Shown here: positions 18,298-26,677 of the stretch, one piece after another | How the letters are laid out: each line of letters begins with the position of its first letter | How positions within the stretch are numbered: the stretch's first letter is position 1 | Source of the DNA: Actinomycetota bacterium | GTDB taxonomy: Bacteria > Actinomycetota > Humimicrobiia > Humimicrobiales > Humimicrobiaceae | Reading direction: 5' to 3' | Length of the DNA stretch: 29,218 nucleotides | Assembly: GCA_018400395.1 (NCBI GenBank) | Contig: JAGYMN010000005.1 | Coordinates: 1 to 29,218 of the forward strand | The notes under the pieces: model-generated | The model's input: only the letters and a program-made list of their open reading frames with translations | Database searches by the model: none | What the model was told of the DNA's origin: nothing | Translations under genes and position numbers: made by a program

Positions 18298-19392
18298 ATG
18301 AAAAGGGGATCTGAGTTTAAACTGGAAGAAGTAAAGGCTCTTATAACCAAGGGAAAAGCAGATGGTATGCTTACCACAGAAGAGATCACAGAAACTCTTT
18401 CAGAAATAGAACTGAGTAAAGAGCAGATATATAATATATACGATGTTTTTGAAAACCTTGGAATAGAAATAGTTGACGAAGATGCAGATAATATTGATAT
18501 CATACAGACAAAGAAGATAGAAAAAGATTTTACAAAAAGAAAACTTGACCTCTCGATAAAATCTCCTACAAATGATCCCGTAAGAATGTACCTGAAGGAA
18601 ATAGGGAAAGTAAGGCTGCTTACTGCTTATGAGGAGGTTCAGCTGGCCAGAAGAATAGAAGCAGGAGACCATGATGCAAAGCGGGCCCTTGTAGAAGCAA
18701 ACTTAAGACTTGTTGTGAGTATTGCCAAAAAATATGTCGGAAGGGGCATGCTTTTTCTTGATTTGATACAGGAAGGTAATCTGGGCCTGATAAGGGCAGT
18801 GGAAAAATTTGATTACAGGAAAGGATATAAGTTTTCTACATATGCAACCTGGTGGATAAGGCAGGCCATAACAAGGGCAATTGCAGATCAGGCAAGGACA
18901 ATAAGGATACCTGTACATATGGTAGAAACCATAAATAAGCTTATAAGGGTCCAGAGGCAGCTGCTTCAAAAATTAGGCAGGGAACCAACACCGGAAGAAA
19001 TAGCAAAGAAGATGAAATTTTCTGCTGAGAAAGTTAGAGAAATAATGAAGATATCACAGGAGCCTATTTCACTTGAGACTCCGATAGGTGAAGAAGAAGA
19101 TAGCCATCTGGGCGATTTTATAGAAGATTCTGAGGTTGAAGCACCTTCGGATGCAGCATCGTTTACAATGCTTCAGGAACAGCTTCATGAAGTTCTAAAT
19201 ACCCTAAATGACCGTGAAAGAAAAGTGATACAGCTGCGTTTTGGTCTCCAGGACGGTCATCCCAGGACTCTTGAAGAAGTGGGAAGGGAGTTTGGTGTTA
19301 CCAGGGAAAGAATAAGGCAGATAGAATCCAAGACCCTTGGTAAATTAAGGCATCCTAACAGGAGCAGTGTGCTCAAAGACTTCATGGATTAA
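18298..19392 (+). CDS. rpoD: Primary sigma factor RpoD (sigma-70/SigA)
   Basis: This is the housekeeping sigma subunit that directs RNA polymerase to -10/-35 promoters. The regions are in order. A short region 1.1 (about residues 1-60, acidic) comes first, then region 1.2 (DPVRMYLKEIGKVRLLTAYE). Region 2 includes ANLRLVVSIAKKYVGRGM, FLDLIQEGNLGLIRAVEKFD and the -10 recognition helix FSTYATWWIRQAITRAI. Region 3 is IRIPVHMVETINKL. Region 4 has the helix-turn-helix RTLEEVGREFGVTRERIRQIE. The length of 364 residues matches Gram-positive SigA and lacks the large non-conserved insert of proteobacterial sigma-70. The ATG is preceded by the good ribosome-binding site GAGGTGAC. Confidence 0.97.
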   Translation: MKRGSEFKLEEVKALITKGKADGMLTTEEITETLSEIELSKEQIYNIYDVFENLGIEIVDEDADNIDIIQTKKIEKDFTKRKLDLSIKSPTNDPVRMYLKEIGKVRLLTAYEEVQLARRIEAGDHDAKRALVEANLRLVVSIAKKYVGRGMLFLDLIQEGNLGLIRAVEKFDYRKGYKFSTYATWWIRQAITRAIADQARTIRIPVHMVETINKLIRVQRQLLQKLGREPTPEEIAKKMKFSAEKVREIMKISQEPISLETPIGEEEDSHLGDFIEDSEVEAPSDAASFTMLQEQLHEVLNTLNDRERKVIQLRFGLQDGHPRTLEEVGREFGVTRERIRQIESKTLGKLRHPNRSSVLKDFMD

Positions 19393-19694
19393 TAAAAGAG
19401 GTTTACTTTTCCTGCCAGTAATCAATAATAAGTTTCTATATGAGTCATAAGCTAAAGAAGTGCCAGCTTTAGATTTATAAAAGTTATTTTACAGGTTCAG
19501 ACTGCCTTTCAGAACAAATAATAAACTCCTGTCAATTTAGATACCCTATACCCTCAGAGTTCCTGTAATTAAATTTTTAATTTCCCTGGTCTTATCAGAG
19601 ATATCAAATATTATTATAATATATATATGAACTCTCATAAAAAAGGAATCTTTTATTATCCTTATTGTAATGGTATAAGTAGGAGTAAATGCTA
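19393..19694. other. Intergenic spacer with minor hairpins, no gene seen
   Basis: About 300 AT-rich bases separate rpoD from the next gene. CTAAAG at 19452-19457 pairs with CTTTAG at 19467-19472 (9-base loop), a weak rho-independent terminator candidate for rpoD, although no clear T-run follows. A TATAAT at 19615-19620 could be the -10 box of the downstream gene, but no good -35 box was found. A ribosome-binding site AGGAG is at 19681-19685. No coding frame, tRNA or known RNA motif was recognised. Confidence 0.45.
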
Positions 19695-22268
19695 ATGATG
19701 GATCTCAGGAAATTTTTTTATGAAGGGCTAAGAGACAGGAAGATTTATTTCTATTATAAAGGCAGGTACAGAACCAGCAAGCGGTCCTTTTATGAAATAA
19801 TAACCTTATCACTTAAGTTTGCCTCTTTTCTTAAGGCCAGTGGTCTTGAAAAGGGCGGAAGGGTGCTTTTAAGGACACGTAATAATACGGAGTGGGTTAT
19901 AGTCTTTGTCGGCTGCGTGATGTATGGTGCTGCGTTGGTTCCTCTTGATTACAGGTCGGATGTAAATTTTGTAAAGAAGGTAATGGATGATGTGGAACCA
20001 GGGATTTTTATTGACTCAAAAGAAAATGACAGGACTGCAGGGAAATCAATAAATAATTCAGGTCTTATAAAGATTTATATAGAAGAAATCGAAAGTTTAA
20101 TATCTCCTATGGGCGAATTTGACCCTATGCAGACAGATATAGATGAAGACGACACGGTCCAGATAATATATACATCCGGGACCACATCTGCCCCAAAGGG
20201 CGTTGTTCTTACATATAAAAATATACAGTCAAACATAGAGATGGCCATGCCTGTAATAGAGAAATGGAAAAAATTTTTGAAGCTGATACCTTCCTCCAGG
20301 CTTTTGTCTGTAGTACCTCTCTCACACATGTACGGTCAGGTAGCAGGTCTTTTTATACCTGTTGCACTTAAGCTGCCAGTATTTTTTATAAGTGGTTTTG
20401 AGCCCAGAGATATAATTGGAACAATTAAGCGCGAAAGGATAATAGCCCTGGCAGCACTTCCACAGCAGTTAAAAATATTGAAGGACCATATTGTTACGGC
20501 GTTTGGGCTAGATACAGAAAAGTTTAAAAAAATATATGAAAAATTTAAAAAGAAAAGATGGTGGATAAGATATATAAGATTTATGGCTTTGCATATAAAA
20601 ATAGGAATAACGCTTGCGGGAATAATTTCCGGCGGCGCCAGGATGAGAGAGGATATTGACGATTTCTATAGAACTATAGCATTTGGTATCTTCCAGGGTT
20701 ATGGACTTACAGAAACAGCCCCTCTTGTTGCTCTGTTCGATCCTTCAAAGAATAAAGCCGGTTCCGTGGGAAGTTTCCTGGATAGTGAAAATGTAAAGAT
20801 TGAAAAGGGAGAGCTGTATATAAGAGGAAACAGCGTGACCCCCGGTTATTTTAAAGACAGTAAAAAAACAAAAGAACATTTTAAAAATGGATGGTTCAGG
20901 ACGGGAGATGCAGTTGAGGTAGATCAGGCCGGTAATGTATATATAAAGGGCAGGAAAGATGAAGTTATAGTAAAGGAGAATGGGGTGAATGTCTATCCGT
21001 CCGATATAACCATAGAATTTAGAAAGCTACCGGAAATAAAGGATTGTGCTGTATTCGGGATGGAAACAGATGGAGGAATTGAAATAATAGCGGTACTGCT
21101 CCTTAAAGATAATACCCTTGAGCCTTCCAGGATTGATAAGATAGTCAGCACTGCAAATTCAAATTTAAATGTGGATCAAAAAGTAGATGACTATCTTATA
21201 TGGGAAGAGGATGATTTCCCCAGGACCAAAACTATGAACATAAAGAAAGGGGAGATCCTGAAAAGGATTCAGGGTTCTGTTGAAGGCAGGATAGTATCTG
21301 CAGTAAGTAAGGGTGAAAAGAAAGATGTATATGATTTGATAAAAAAGATAAAAAGGATAAGCGGGGGAAAGGACAGGGAGGCATCTCTTGAAAAAGACCT
21401 GGGCATGGATTCACTTGATATAATAAGTCTTTCAGCAGAGATTGAAAGAAATTACGGTATCGATTCTTCCCTGCTTGATATAAATAAGGAAACAAAAATA
21501 AGGGACATAGAAGAAAAAATAAAAAATCCTCCCAAAAAGACTGCAAGGCTTCCCTTTTTTGGATTTGCTTACAATCGTTTATTTATTGTATTCAGAATAA
21601 TATTCCAGTATCTTATATTTCCATTTATAAGAATTCTTTACAGGGTAGAGGTAATAGGAAGGGAGAACCTAAAAAATATCGAGCTGCCCACCTCTTTCGT
21701 GTCAAACCACGTGTCAGTGATGGATACGCTTGTAATACTTTTTTCAATGCCTTTAATGTTAAGGAAGAAAATTACTGTGGTTATGTCAATAGGGCATCAT
21801 TTCAGCAATTTTTTTAGCGGGAAGGGCTGCATCCTTAGAAGATTCATCGAAGCTGTAGGATTTTATCTTTTTATAATCCTTTATGTAAATGTGATACCCC
21901 TGTCGAGGGAATTTGCCTTTGAACAGGTATTTAAAAATATTGGAAGAGCTCTTGACAGAGGATGGAATATACTTATCTTTCCAGAGGGAAATGTTACAAC
22001 AGATGGAAGGATACATGAATTTGAGCCCGGAATCGGGATAATCGGAAAAGATATGAAAGTCCCGGTGATACCGCTTAGGATTGATGGTCTGTATAATATT
22101 TTAAGAAACGGTATTCTACCTCTGGGGCATGTACCGAGAATACCGCTGGTTAAAGTTTATATAGGAAAACAAAAATATTATGATAAGGGAGATTACAGGG
22201 AGATCAGCAGGGAACTTTACCGTATAATAAAAGATGAACTGGGAAGTTACAATATAAAAGATAGGTAA
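19695..22268 (+). CDS. AMP-forming acyl ligase - acyl carrier - PlsC-type acyltransferase fusion
   Basis: This multidomain protein probably activates a fatty acid, loads it on its own carrier domain and transfers it to a lysophospholipid or glycerol phosphate. Residues about 1-530 form an ANL ligase: P-loop YTSGTTSAPKG (159-169), GYGLTETAPL (about 334) and the core motif GWFRTGDAVEV, then GRKDEVIVKENGVNVYP. Residues about 545-610 are an acyl carrier domain with DLGMDSLDIISLSAEIE, phosphopantetheine serine S573. Residues about 625-855 are PlsC-like: a hydrophobic segment, NHVSVMD (H672-x4-D677), and FPEGNVTTDG (762-771). E. coli Aas has ligase and acyltransferase in the opposite order and no internal carrier. 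The ATG at 19695 is best spaced from AGGAG; ATG 19689 is too close. The substrate is inferred. Confidence 0.85.
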   Translation: MMDLRKFFYEGLRDRKIYFYYKGRYRTSKRSFYEIITLSLKFASFLKASGLEKGGRVLLRTRNNTEWVIVFVGCVMYGAALVPLDYRSDVNFVKKVMDDVEPGIFIDSKENDRTAGKSINNSGLIKIYIEEIESLISPMGEFDPMQTDIDEDDTVQIIYTSGTTSAPKGVVLTYKNIQSNIEMAMPVIEKWKKFLKLIPSSRLLSVVPLSHMYGQVAGLFIPVALKLPVFFISGFEPRDIIGTIKRERIIALAALPQQLKILKDHIVTAFGLDTEKFKKIYEKFKKKRWWIRYIRFMALHIKIGITLAGIISGGARMREDIDDFYRTIAFGIFQGYGLTETAPLVALFDPSKNKAGSVGSFLDSENVKIEKGELYIRGNSVTPGYFKDSKKTKEHFKNGWFRTGDAVEVDQAGNVYIKGRKDEVIVKENGVNVYPSDITIEFRKLPEIKDCAVFGMETDGGIEIIAVLLLKDNTLEPSRIDKIVSTANSNLNVDQKVDDYLIWEEDDFPRTKTMNIKKGEILKRIQGSVEGRIVSAVSKGEKKDVYDLIKKIKRISGGKDREASLEKDLGMDSLDIISLSAEIERNYGIDSSLLDINKETKIRDIEEKIKNPPKKTARLPFFGFAYNRLFIVFRIIFQYLIFPFIRILYRVEVIGRENLKNIELPTSFVSNHVSVMDTLVILFSMPLMLRKKITVVMSIGHHFSNFFSGKGCILRRFIEAVGFYLFIILYVNVIPLSREFAFEQVFKNIGRALDRGWNILIFPEGNVTTDGRIHEFEPGIGIIGKDMKVPVIPLRIDGLYNILRNGILPLGHVPRIPLVKVYIGKQKYYDKGDYREISRELYRIIKDELGSYNIKDR

Positions 22269-22379
22269 AATTTTCTGTATGTTGATTTTTATTCAGAATT
22301 TTATGTTTCAAATTAAAGTTTGCCTGTCTCAGAGTAAGGGATCTAATTAGAAAGGATCTTAAAATCTAAGAAAGGTATT

Positions 22380-24779
22380 CTATTCTTCTTCTTTTTCCGA
22401 GAGCTCCCGAAGCTTTTCGGTAAACTGCTTTATTTTTTCATCAACGGCATAGTTCAGGGTGTTTTCTGGGAATTTACCCGTTTTGTCTCGCCTGCCTGCC
22501 TTTATCCCCGTGAGTATCTCTATCCCTTCGTCAATATTTTTAACTGCAAAGATCTGGAATTTTTTTTCTTCAACTGCCTTTATAACCTCTTCTTTTAACA
22601 TAAGGTTTTTTATATTACTATCAGGTATAAGAACACCCTGTTTTCCATTAAAGCCGCTTTGCCTGCATACCTCAAAGAAACCTTCAATCTTTTCATTGAC
22701 ACCGCCTATTGCCTGTACTTCGCCCTTCTGGTTTACAGAACCTGTAACTGCAAGATTCTGGTCTATGGGTATGCCCGATATGGCGGAAAGCATTGCATAA
22801 AGTTCCGCACTTGATGCACTGTCGCCATCAACTCCGCTGTAACTCTGTTCGAAGACTACTCTGGCAGAGAGGTTCAGTGGACGTTCAACTGCATACTTCT
22901 CGGCCAGATAACCTGACAATATTAATACACCTTTTGTATGGATGGGTCCGCCAAGCTTTGTCTCTCTTTCGATGTCTATAATACCGGCTTTTCCCATTCC
23001 GATAGTAACTGTTACGCGAGAAGGTCTTCCAAATGCATAATCCCCGGTATCTACTACCGATAGCCCATTCACCTGACCTACCATCTTTCCTCTTGTGGAA
23101 ATCAGTATGGTCCCTTCACTGATCATTTCCTGGATTTTTTCCTGTATAAGGTTTGAGCGATAGTATTTCTCTTCAATTGCTTTTATTATATGCTCATCTT
23201 CAATCAATTCTTTGCCTTCCTGTTTTGCATAGAAATCAGCTTCTGAAACGATATTTGATATCTCCGAGAACTTTGTAGTGAGTTTATCCCGGTCTCCTGC
23301 CAGCCTGGATCCGTATTCAATAACCTTTGCTACTGCAGAAGATTTCAGATGTGACAGGCCTTCTTTTTTGCACAGAGTGCATATAAATCTTGCATAATCC
23401 TTTATATTTCTGCTGGTTTTTTTCATTGAAAGATCGTAATCAGCTTTTACCTTGAATAGTTTTTTGAAATCACTGTCCATGTTGTAGAGTATATTAAAGT
23501 GGTAGGGACTGCCTATAAGGATCACCTTAATATTTAGCGGAATAGGTTCAGGCTTGAGGCCCTTTGTGGAAATAACCCCCAGTTTCTCGCTGATTTCTTC
23601 AATAATTATTTTTTTATCTCTTAGGGACATCTTCAGGCTGTCCCAGGAAAAAATATTTTTAAAGAGATCTTCTACGGGCAGTACGAGAAAACCGTTATTT
23701 GCCTTATGTATTGATCCTGCACGTATCATGGTAAAATCTGTTGAAAGAACACCAAGCTGCGCCTCTTTTTCCATACTTCCAAAAAGATTTTTATGGGTTG
23801 GGTTGCGTTCTATCACTAAAGGAGCTCCTTCAAGTTTTGAATTATCTATAAGCACATTGACTTTATATTTCTTGAATGGCAGCTCTTTCATCCAGGGGAA
23901 AAATGCCTGTGCGGATTTATTGGCTGATGTACCGGTACCGATGAAGTTATTGAGGTTTTTTAATACGTCATCTTCAACCTGTTTTATATATTCTAAGACT
24001 TCTTCATTATCATTATAAGTTCCTTTAAGTTCATTCAGATATTTTTCAATAGTGTATAGTGCTACATCATGATTAAGTTTTTTGGTCTCCTCATTTATTT
24101 TCCGGTCAAGGTTTCTTACTTTATTTATGGTCTCCCGGACTTTTTTGTTCATTTCAGATTTTTTTTCCTGTATATTATCTTTCTCTTTCTGGGGTAGATT
24201 CATATACTGCTCTTCACTCATAGGTTTTCCGCTAACTGCGGGGATAAGAAAAAACCCTATCTGCGTGGCCTGCAGTGCGAAACCCTGCTGGTATGCTTCT
24301 TTTCTAAGTCCCTGGAGGAGCTTATCCTTTTCTTCTTTAATACTTCTGGTAATTGATTCTTTTTTATCTATATAATCCTTGCTCGAGAAGGTCTGAGGCA
24401 GAAGTTCTCTTATAGAATTTATGAAATTATCCATTCTATCTGCAAAATCTCTTGCTTTTCCGGCAGGGAGTTTTATTGCAATCGGTTCATATGATTCTTT
24501 AAAATTATTGACATAGCACCAGTCAGGCGGCACAGGTCTTGTTTTTGCCAGTTCCTCAACGAAATTTTTGACACCTGTCATCCTTCCCGTTCCGGAAATA
24601 CCCGCTACAAATATATTAAAGCCATCACTATCAATATTTAGGCCGAACTTGAGAGCCTTTACTGCCCTATCCTGGCCTATTATCCCCTCAAGGGGCGTTA
24701 ATTCATCAGTTGAAGAACAGCCAAGCAGGCTGTGGTCAAGTCTGAATCTTAAATTTTTAATGGGTAAGCTTTGAATCAT
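22380..24779 (-). CDS. Lon-related ATP-dependent protease (AAA_32/LonB-like)
   Basis: This 799-residue protein has a divergent AAA+ N-terminal region and a C-terminal Lon protease domain. The P-loop is GISGTGRMT (residues 60-68), with Arg where Lys is usual; many members of this Lon-related family carry that change. An inserted helical region (about 110-280) is rich in charged residues. The protease Ser-Lys dyad is S654 (GVDGDSASSAELYAM) and K697 (GGVNEKIEGFF); their spacing of 43 equals that in E. coli Lon (S679/K722). VTGSVNQKGEVQAIGG is a further Lon motif. No N-terminal LAN substrate domain is present, so it is not classical Lon. The start has GGAAG 5 bases upstream. It converges with the acyltransferase fusion (111-base gap) and diverges from the DUF1858 gene. 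Confidence 0.9.
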   Translation of the reverse strand: MIQSLPIKNLRFRLDHSLLGCSSTDELTPLEGIIGQDRAVKALKFGLNIDSDGFNIFVAGISGTGRMTGVKNFVEELAKTRPVPPDWCYVNNFKESYEPIAIKLPAGKARDFADRMDNFINSIRELLPQTFSSKDYIDKKESITRSIKEEKDKLLQGLRKEAYQQGFALQATQIGFFLIPAVSGKPMSEEQYMNLPQKEKDNIQEKKSEMNKKVRETINKVRNLDRKINEETKKLNHDVALYTIEKYLNELKGTYNDNEEVLEYIKQVEDDVLKNLNNFIGTGTSANKSAQAFFPWMKELPFKKYKVNVLIDNSKLEGAPLVIERNPTHKNLFGSMEKEAQLGVLSTDFTMIRAGSIHKANNGFLVLPVEDLFKNIFSWDSLKMSLRDKKIIIEEISEKLGVISTKGLKPEPIPLNIKVILIGSPYHFNILYNMDSDFKKLFKVKADYDLSMKKTSRNIKDYARFICTLCKKEGLSHLKSSAVAKVIEYGSRLAGDRDKLTTKFSEISNIVSEADFYAKQEGKELIEDEHIIKAIEEKYYRSNLIQEKIQEMISEGTILISTRGKMVGQVNGLSVVDTGDYAFGRPSRVTVTIGMGKAGIIDIERETKLGGPIHTKGVLILSGYLAEKYAVERPLNLSARVVFEQSYSGVDGDSASSAELYAMLSAISGIPIDQNLAVTGSVNQKGEVQAIGGVNEKIEGFFEVCRQSGFNGKQGVLIPDSNIKNLMLKEEVIKAVEEKKFQIFAVKNIDEGIEILTGIKAGRRDKTGKFPENTLNYAVDEKIKQFTEKLRELSEKEEE

Positions 24780-24846
24780 AAAGCTTCCAGCTATCTGATT
24801 TAACGGATATTAAATATCTAGATTTTTTATTTATCATAACATCTAA

Positions 24847-24872
24847 GGAGTTTTTGTTAAACGGAAAACTCC
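24847..24872. promoter_or_regulatory. Perfect inverted repeat upstream of the Lon-like gene
   Basis: GGAGTTTT (24847-24854) and AAAACTCC (24865-24872) form an exact 8-bp inverted repeat around a 10-base loop. It lies 68-93 bases upstream of the protease start, in a divergent intergenic region where no terminator is needed. Operator or mRNA leader hairpin are the likely readings. Confidence 0.4.
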
Positions 24873-24935
24873 GGATTCATAATTGTATGAGATGTGTGCA
24901 TAATATATTTAATAATATTAGACCTGAAATGAGAT

Positions 24936-24963
24936 TTGACTATAACTGCAGGGAATATATAAT
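24936..24963 (+). promoter_or_regulatory. Strong candidate sigma-70 promoter for the DUF1858 gene
   Basis: TTGACT (24936-24941) and TATAAT (24958-24963) have 16-base spacing, giving one mismatch to consensus in the two hexamers. Transcription would start near 24970, giving an 88-base AT-rich leader ending in AAAGGAAT and the ATG at 25058. This is the best promoter by eye in the window. Confidence 0.65.
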
Positions 24964-25057
24964 ACCTAAAGCGTTCCATAATACTTTTATCATAATTAAT
25001 CTTGTGATAAATGCGGTTAAAGAATATTGATAAACTATATAAAGGAATTGTGATTAT

Positions 25058-25261
25058 ATGACAGATAAATATACAAAAGATACCAAACTTGAAGAAGTTT
25101 TAAGGTCAAAAGCGGCAAGTGCGGTTATCTCAAAATACAGGATCCCCTGCCTTAATTGCCCTATGGCTATATATGAAGCCGGAAAACTTACACTCGGCCA
25201 GATAGCAGGAAATTATGGTATTGATCTTAAAAGCATGCTCAGGGAATTAAACAATAACTGA
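25058..25261 (+). CDS. DUF1858 domain protein (small putative redox-disulfide protein)
   Basis: This 67-residue cytoplasmic protein has the DUF1858 pattern: T-K-L-E-E-V-L near the start, a predicted helix, then IPCLNCPMAIYEAGKLTLGQ with a CxxC pair at C31/C34, and a closing GIDLKSMLRELN. The family is often found beside or fused to hybrid-cluster protein and other anaerobic redox enzymes. The CxxC is presumed to be redox active or metal binding; the function is unknown. The ribosome-binding site AAAGGAAT is about 8 bases upstream of the ATG. It stands behind a near-consensus promoter, suggesting substantial expression, and is divergent from the Lon-like protease. Confidence 0.85.
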   Translation: MTDKYTKDTKLEEVLRSKAASAVISKYRIPCLNCPMAIYEAGKLTLGQIAGNYGIDLKSMLRELNNN

Positions 25262-25333
25262 AATTTTAGAATAAAATAATTTACATAAAAAAATCTGATG
25301 CTAGAATAATTCGTAATTTAATTATTTTAGATT

Positions 25334-26524
25334 ATGGACTATTTTTTATACTATCAATATGCGATAACAATTCTTTTAACAGTAATTTTTTTTAATTTTG
25401 TCATAAATAATTTTGTATATAAGAAAACATCAAGATTCAAGCTCACATCAAGTTTTTTAAACGAAAGTCCACTTGTTTCTATTCTAATACCTGCAAGAAA
25501 TGAAAAGAAAAATATTGGAAGGTGCCTGAGATCGCTTGCCAGACAGGACTACGGTAATATTGAAATCCTGGTTCTGGATGATAATTCAGATGATAATACA
25601 GCAGAGATTATCGAGAATTGGTCAAAAAAAGATAATAGGATAAAATATTTAAAAGGTAAACCACTACCCAAAAAATGGAAGGGTAAGTCATATGCCTGTC
25701 AGCAGCTGGCAGGCAAAGCAAAAGGCAAATACCTGATATTTACTGATGCCGATACCCTCCACTTCCCGGATTCGGTATCCTCCTCGCTTGCGGCACTTAT
25801 TTCAAATGATCTGGACGTGTTGTCTGTATTTCCAAAACAGGTTATGGTAACAGTTCATGAAAGAATGGTGGTAATATTTATTAACCTTGCAGTTATGGCA
25901 CTCATGCCGCTTGTACTTGTAAAAAGAGCAGGGAATCCAAAATTTAGTATTGCAAACGGACAGTTCATTCTTTTTAAAAGGGATACATACCGGTCTATAG
26001 GGGGGCATGGGAATATAAGAAAAGACATAATTGAGGATGTTGCGATTTCAAGGCAGGTAAAAAAATGCGGTTTTAAATTTATGGTATTTGATGGAAGGTC
26101 AAGTATATATTGCCGGATGTACGGCGATTTCAGGGAAGTAGCAACAGGATTTTCTAAATTTATATTTGCTGCCATGGGCTATAGTATTACAAAGCTGGTT
26201 ATTGTTATTTCTATGGTTATAGCTCTTTTTTTTGTTCCTGTCTTAATGCTTCCGGGTGCCTATCTTATCGACTGGCCGTTAGCGATAAATATAAATTTAC
26301 TGGTTCAGATATCTATAATATTTATAATAAGAGTTGTAATGACTTTCAGATTCAAAGAAAGAATAATTGACATAGTACTTCACCCTCTTTCAATGTTTTA
26401 TATAATGGCATTATCTATAAATTCAGTGTATCAGGCAAAATATGGCAGGGGCATATACTGGAAAGAGAGGACCTATAATATTAAAGAGGAAGAAGAACTT
26501 GATAAAAATGAGGCAGATATATAA
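25334..26524 (+). CDS. Membrane-associated family 2 glycosyltransferase
   Basis: This 396-residue GT2-fold enzyme has an N-terminal membrane helix (about residues 6-28), a cytoplasmic GT-A catalytic domain and further hydrophobic helices at about 185-207, 287-308, 318-335 and 350-368. The catalytic domain begins SPLVSILIPARNEKKNIGRC. It contains LDDNSDDNT, GKSYACQQLAGKAKGKYLIF and the metal-binding DAD (138-140) in FTDADTLHF, then IIEDVAISRQVKKCGFKF with the catalytic-base ED. GKSYACQQLA and the C-terminal HPLSMFYIMALSINS resemble transferases annotated for carotenoid or hopanoid-type lipid glycosylation, but the acceptor is unknown. It lies 72 bases after the DUF1858 gene without a clear ribosome-binding site, and tRNA-Arg follows. 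Confidence 0.85.
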   Translation: MDYFLYYQYAITILLTVIFFNFVINNFVYKKTSRFKLTSSFLNESPLVSILIPARNEKKNIGRCLRSLARQDYGNIEILVLDDNSDDNTAEIIENWSKKDNRIKYLKGKPLPKKWKGKSYACQQLAGKAKGKYLIFTDADTLHFPDSVSSSLAALISNDLDVLSVFPKQVMVTVHERMVVIFINLAVMALMPLVLVKRAGNPKFSIANGQFILFKRDTYRSIGGHGNIRKDIIEDVAISRQVKKCGFKFMVFDGRSSIYCRMYGDFREVATGFSKFIFAAMGYSITKLVIVISMVIALFFVPVLMLPGAYLIDWPLAININLLVQISIIFIIRVVMTFRFKERIIDIVLHPLSMFYIMALSINSVYQAKYGRGIYWKERTYNIKEEEELDKNEADI

Positions 26525-26549
26525 CATATCAATAAATTAATTGTATAAG

Positions 26550-26578
26550 TTGGTAAAAATAAATGAATCCTTTAAAAT
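26550..26578 (+). promoter_or_regulatory. Promoter of the tRNA-Arg gene
   Basis: TTGGTA (26550-26555) and TAAAAT (26573-26578) are separated by 17 bases. The -10 box ends 9 bases before the first tRNA base, so transcription would start almost at the mature 5' end. Confidence 0.55.
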
Positions 26579-26587
26579 ATATAGCGT

Positions 26588-26664
26588 GCGCCTGTAGCTC
26601 AATTGGATAGAGCAGTGGACTACGAATCCGAAGGCTGGGGGTTCGAATCCCTCCAGGCGTGCCA
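26588..26664 (+). tRNA. tRNA-Arg (anticodon ACG)
   Basis: A 77-base tRNA with encoded CCA. The acceptor strands GCGCCTG and CAGGCGT pair with a terminal G1-U72 wobble. The D arm is GCTC/GAGC, the anticodon loop CTACGAA gives ACG (CGN arginine codons, A34 probably edited to inosine) and the T arm is GGGGG-TTCGAAT-CCCTC. The anticodon stem GTGGA/TCCGA has a G27-A43 mismatch and a U28-G42 wobble. The 3' part from C56 onward is repeated 161 bases downstream. Confidence 0.93.
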
Positions 26665-26677
26665 GTTATTTACAGTT
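26644..26677 (+). repeat. Left copy of the 34-base tRNA-Arg tail direct repeat
   Basis: It runs from T-loop C56 (CGAATCCCTCC...) through CCA and 13 bases beyond (GTTATTTACAGTT). It is identical over 34 bases to 26805-26838. Confidence 0.95.
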
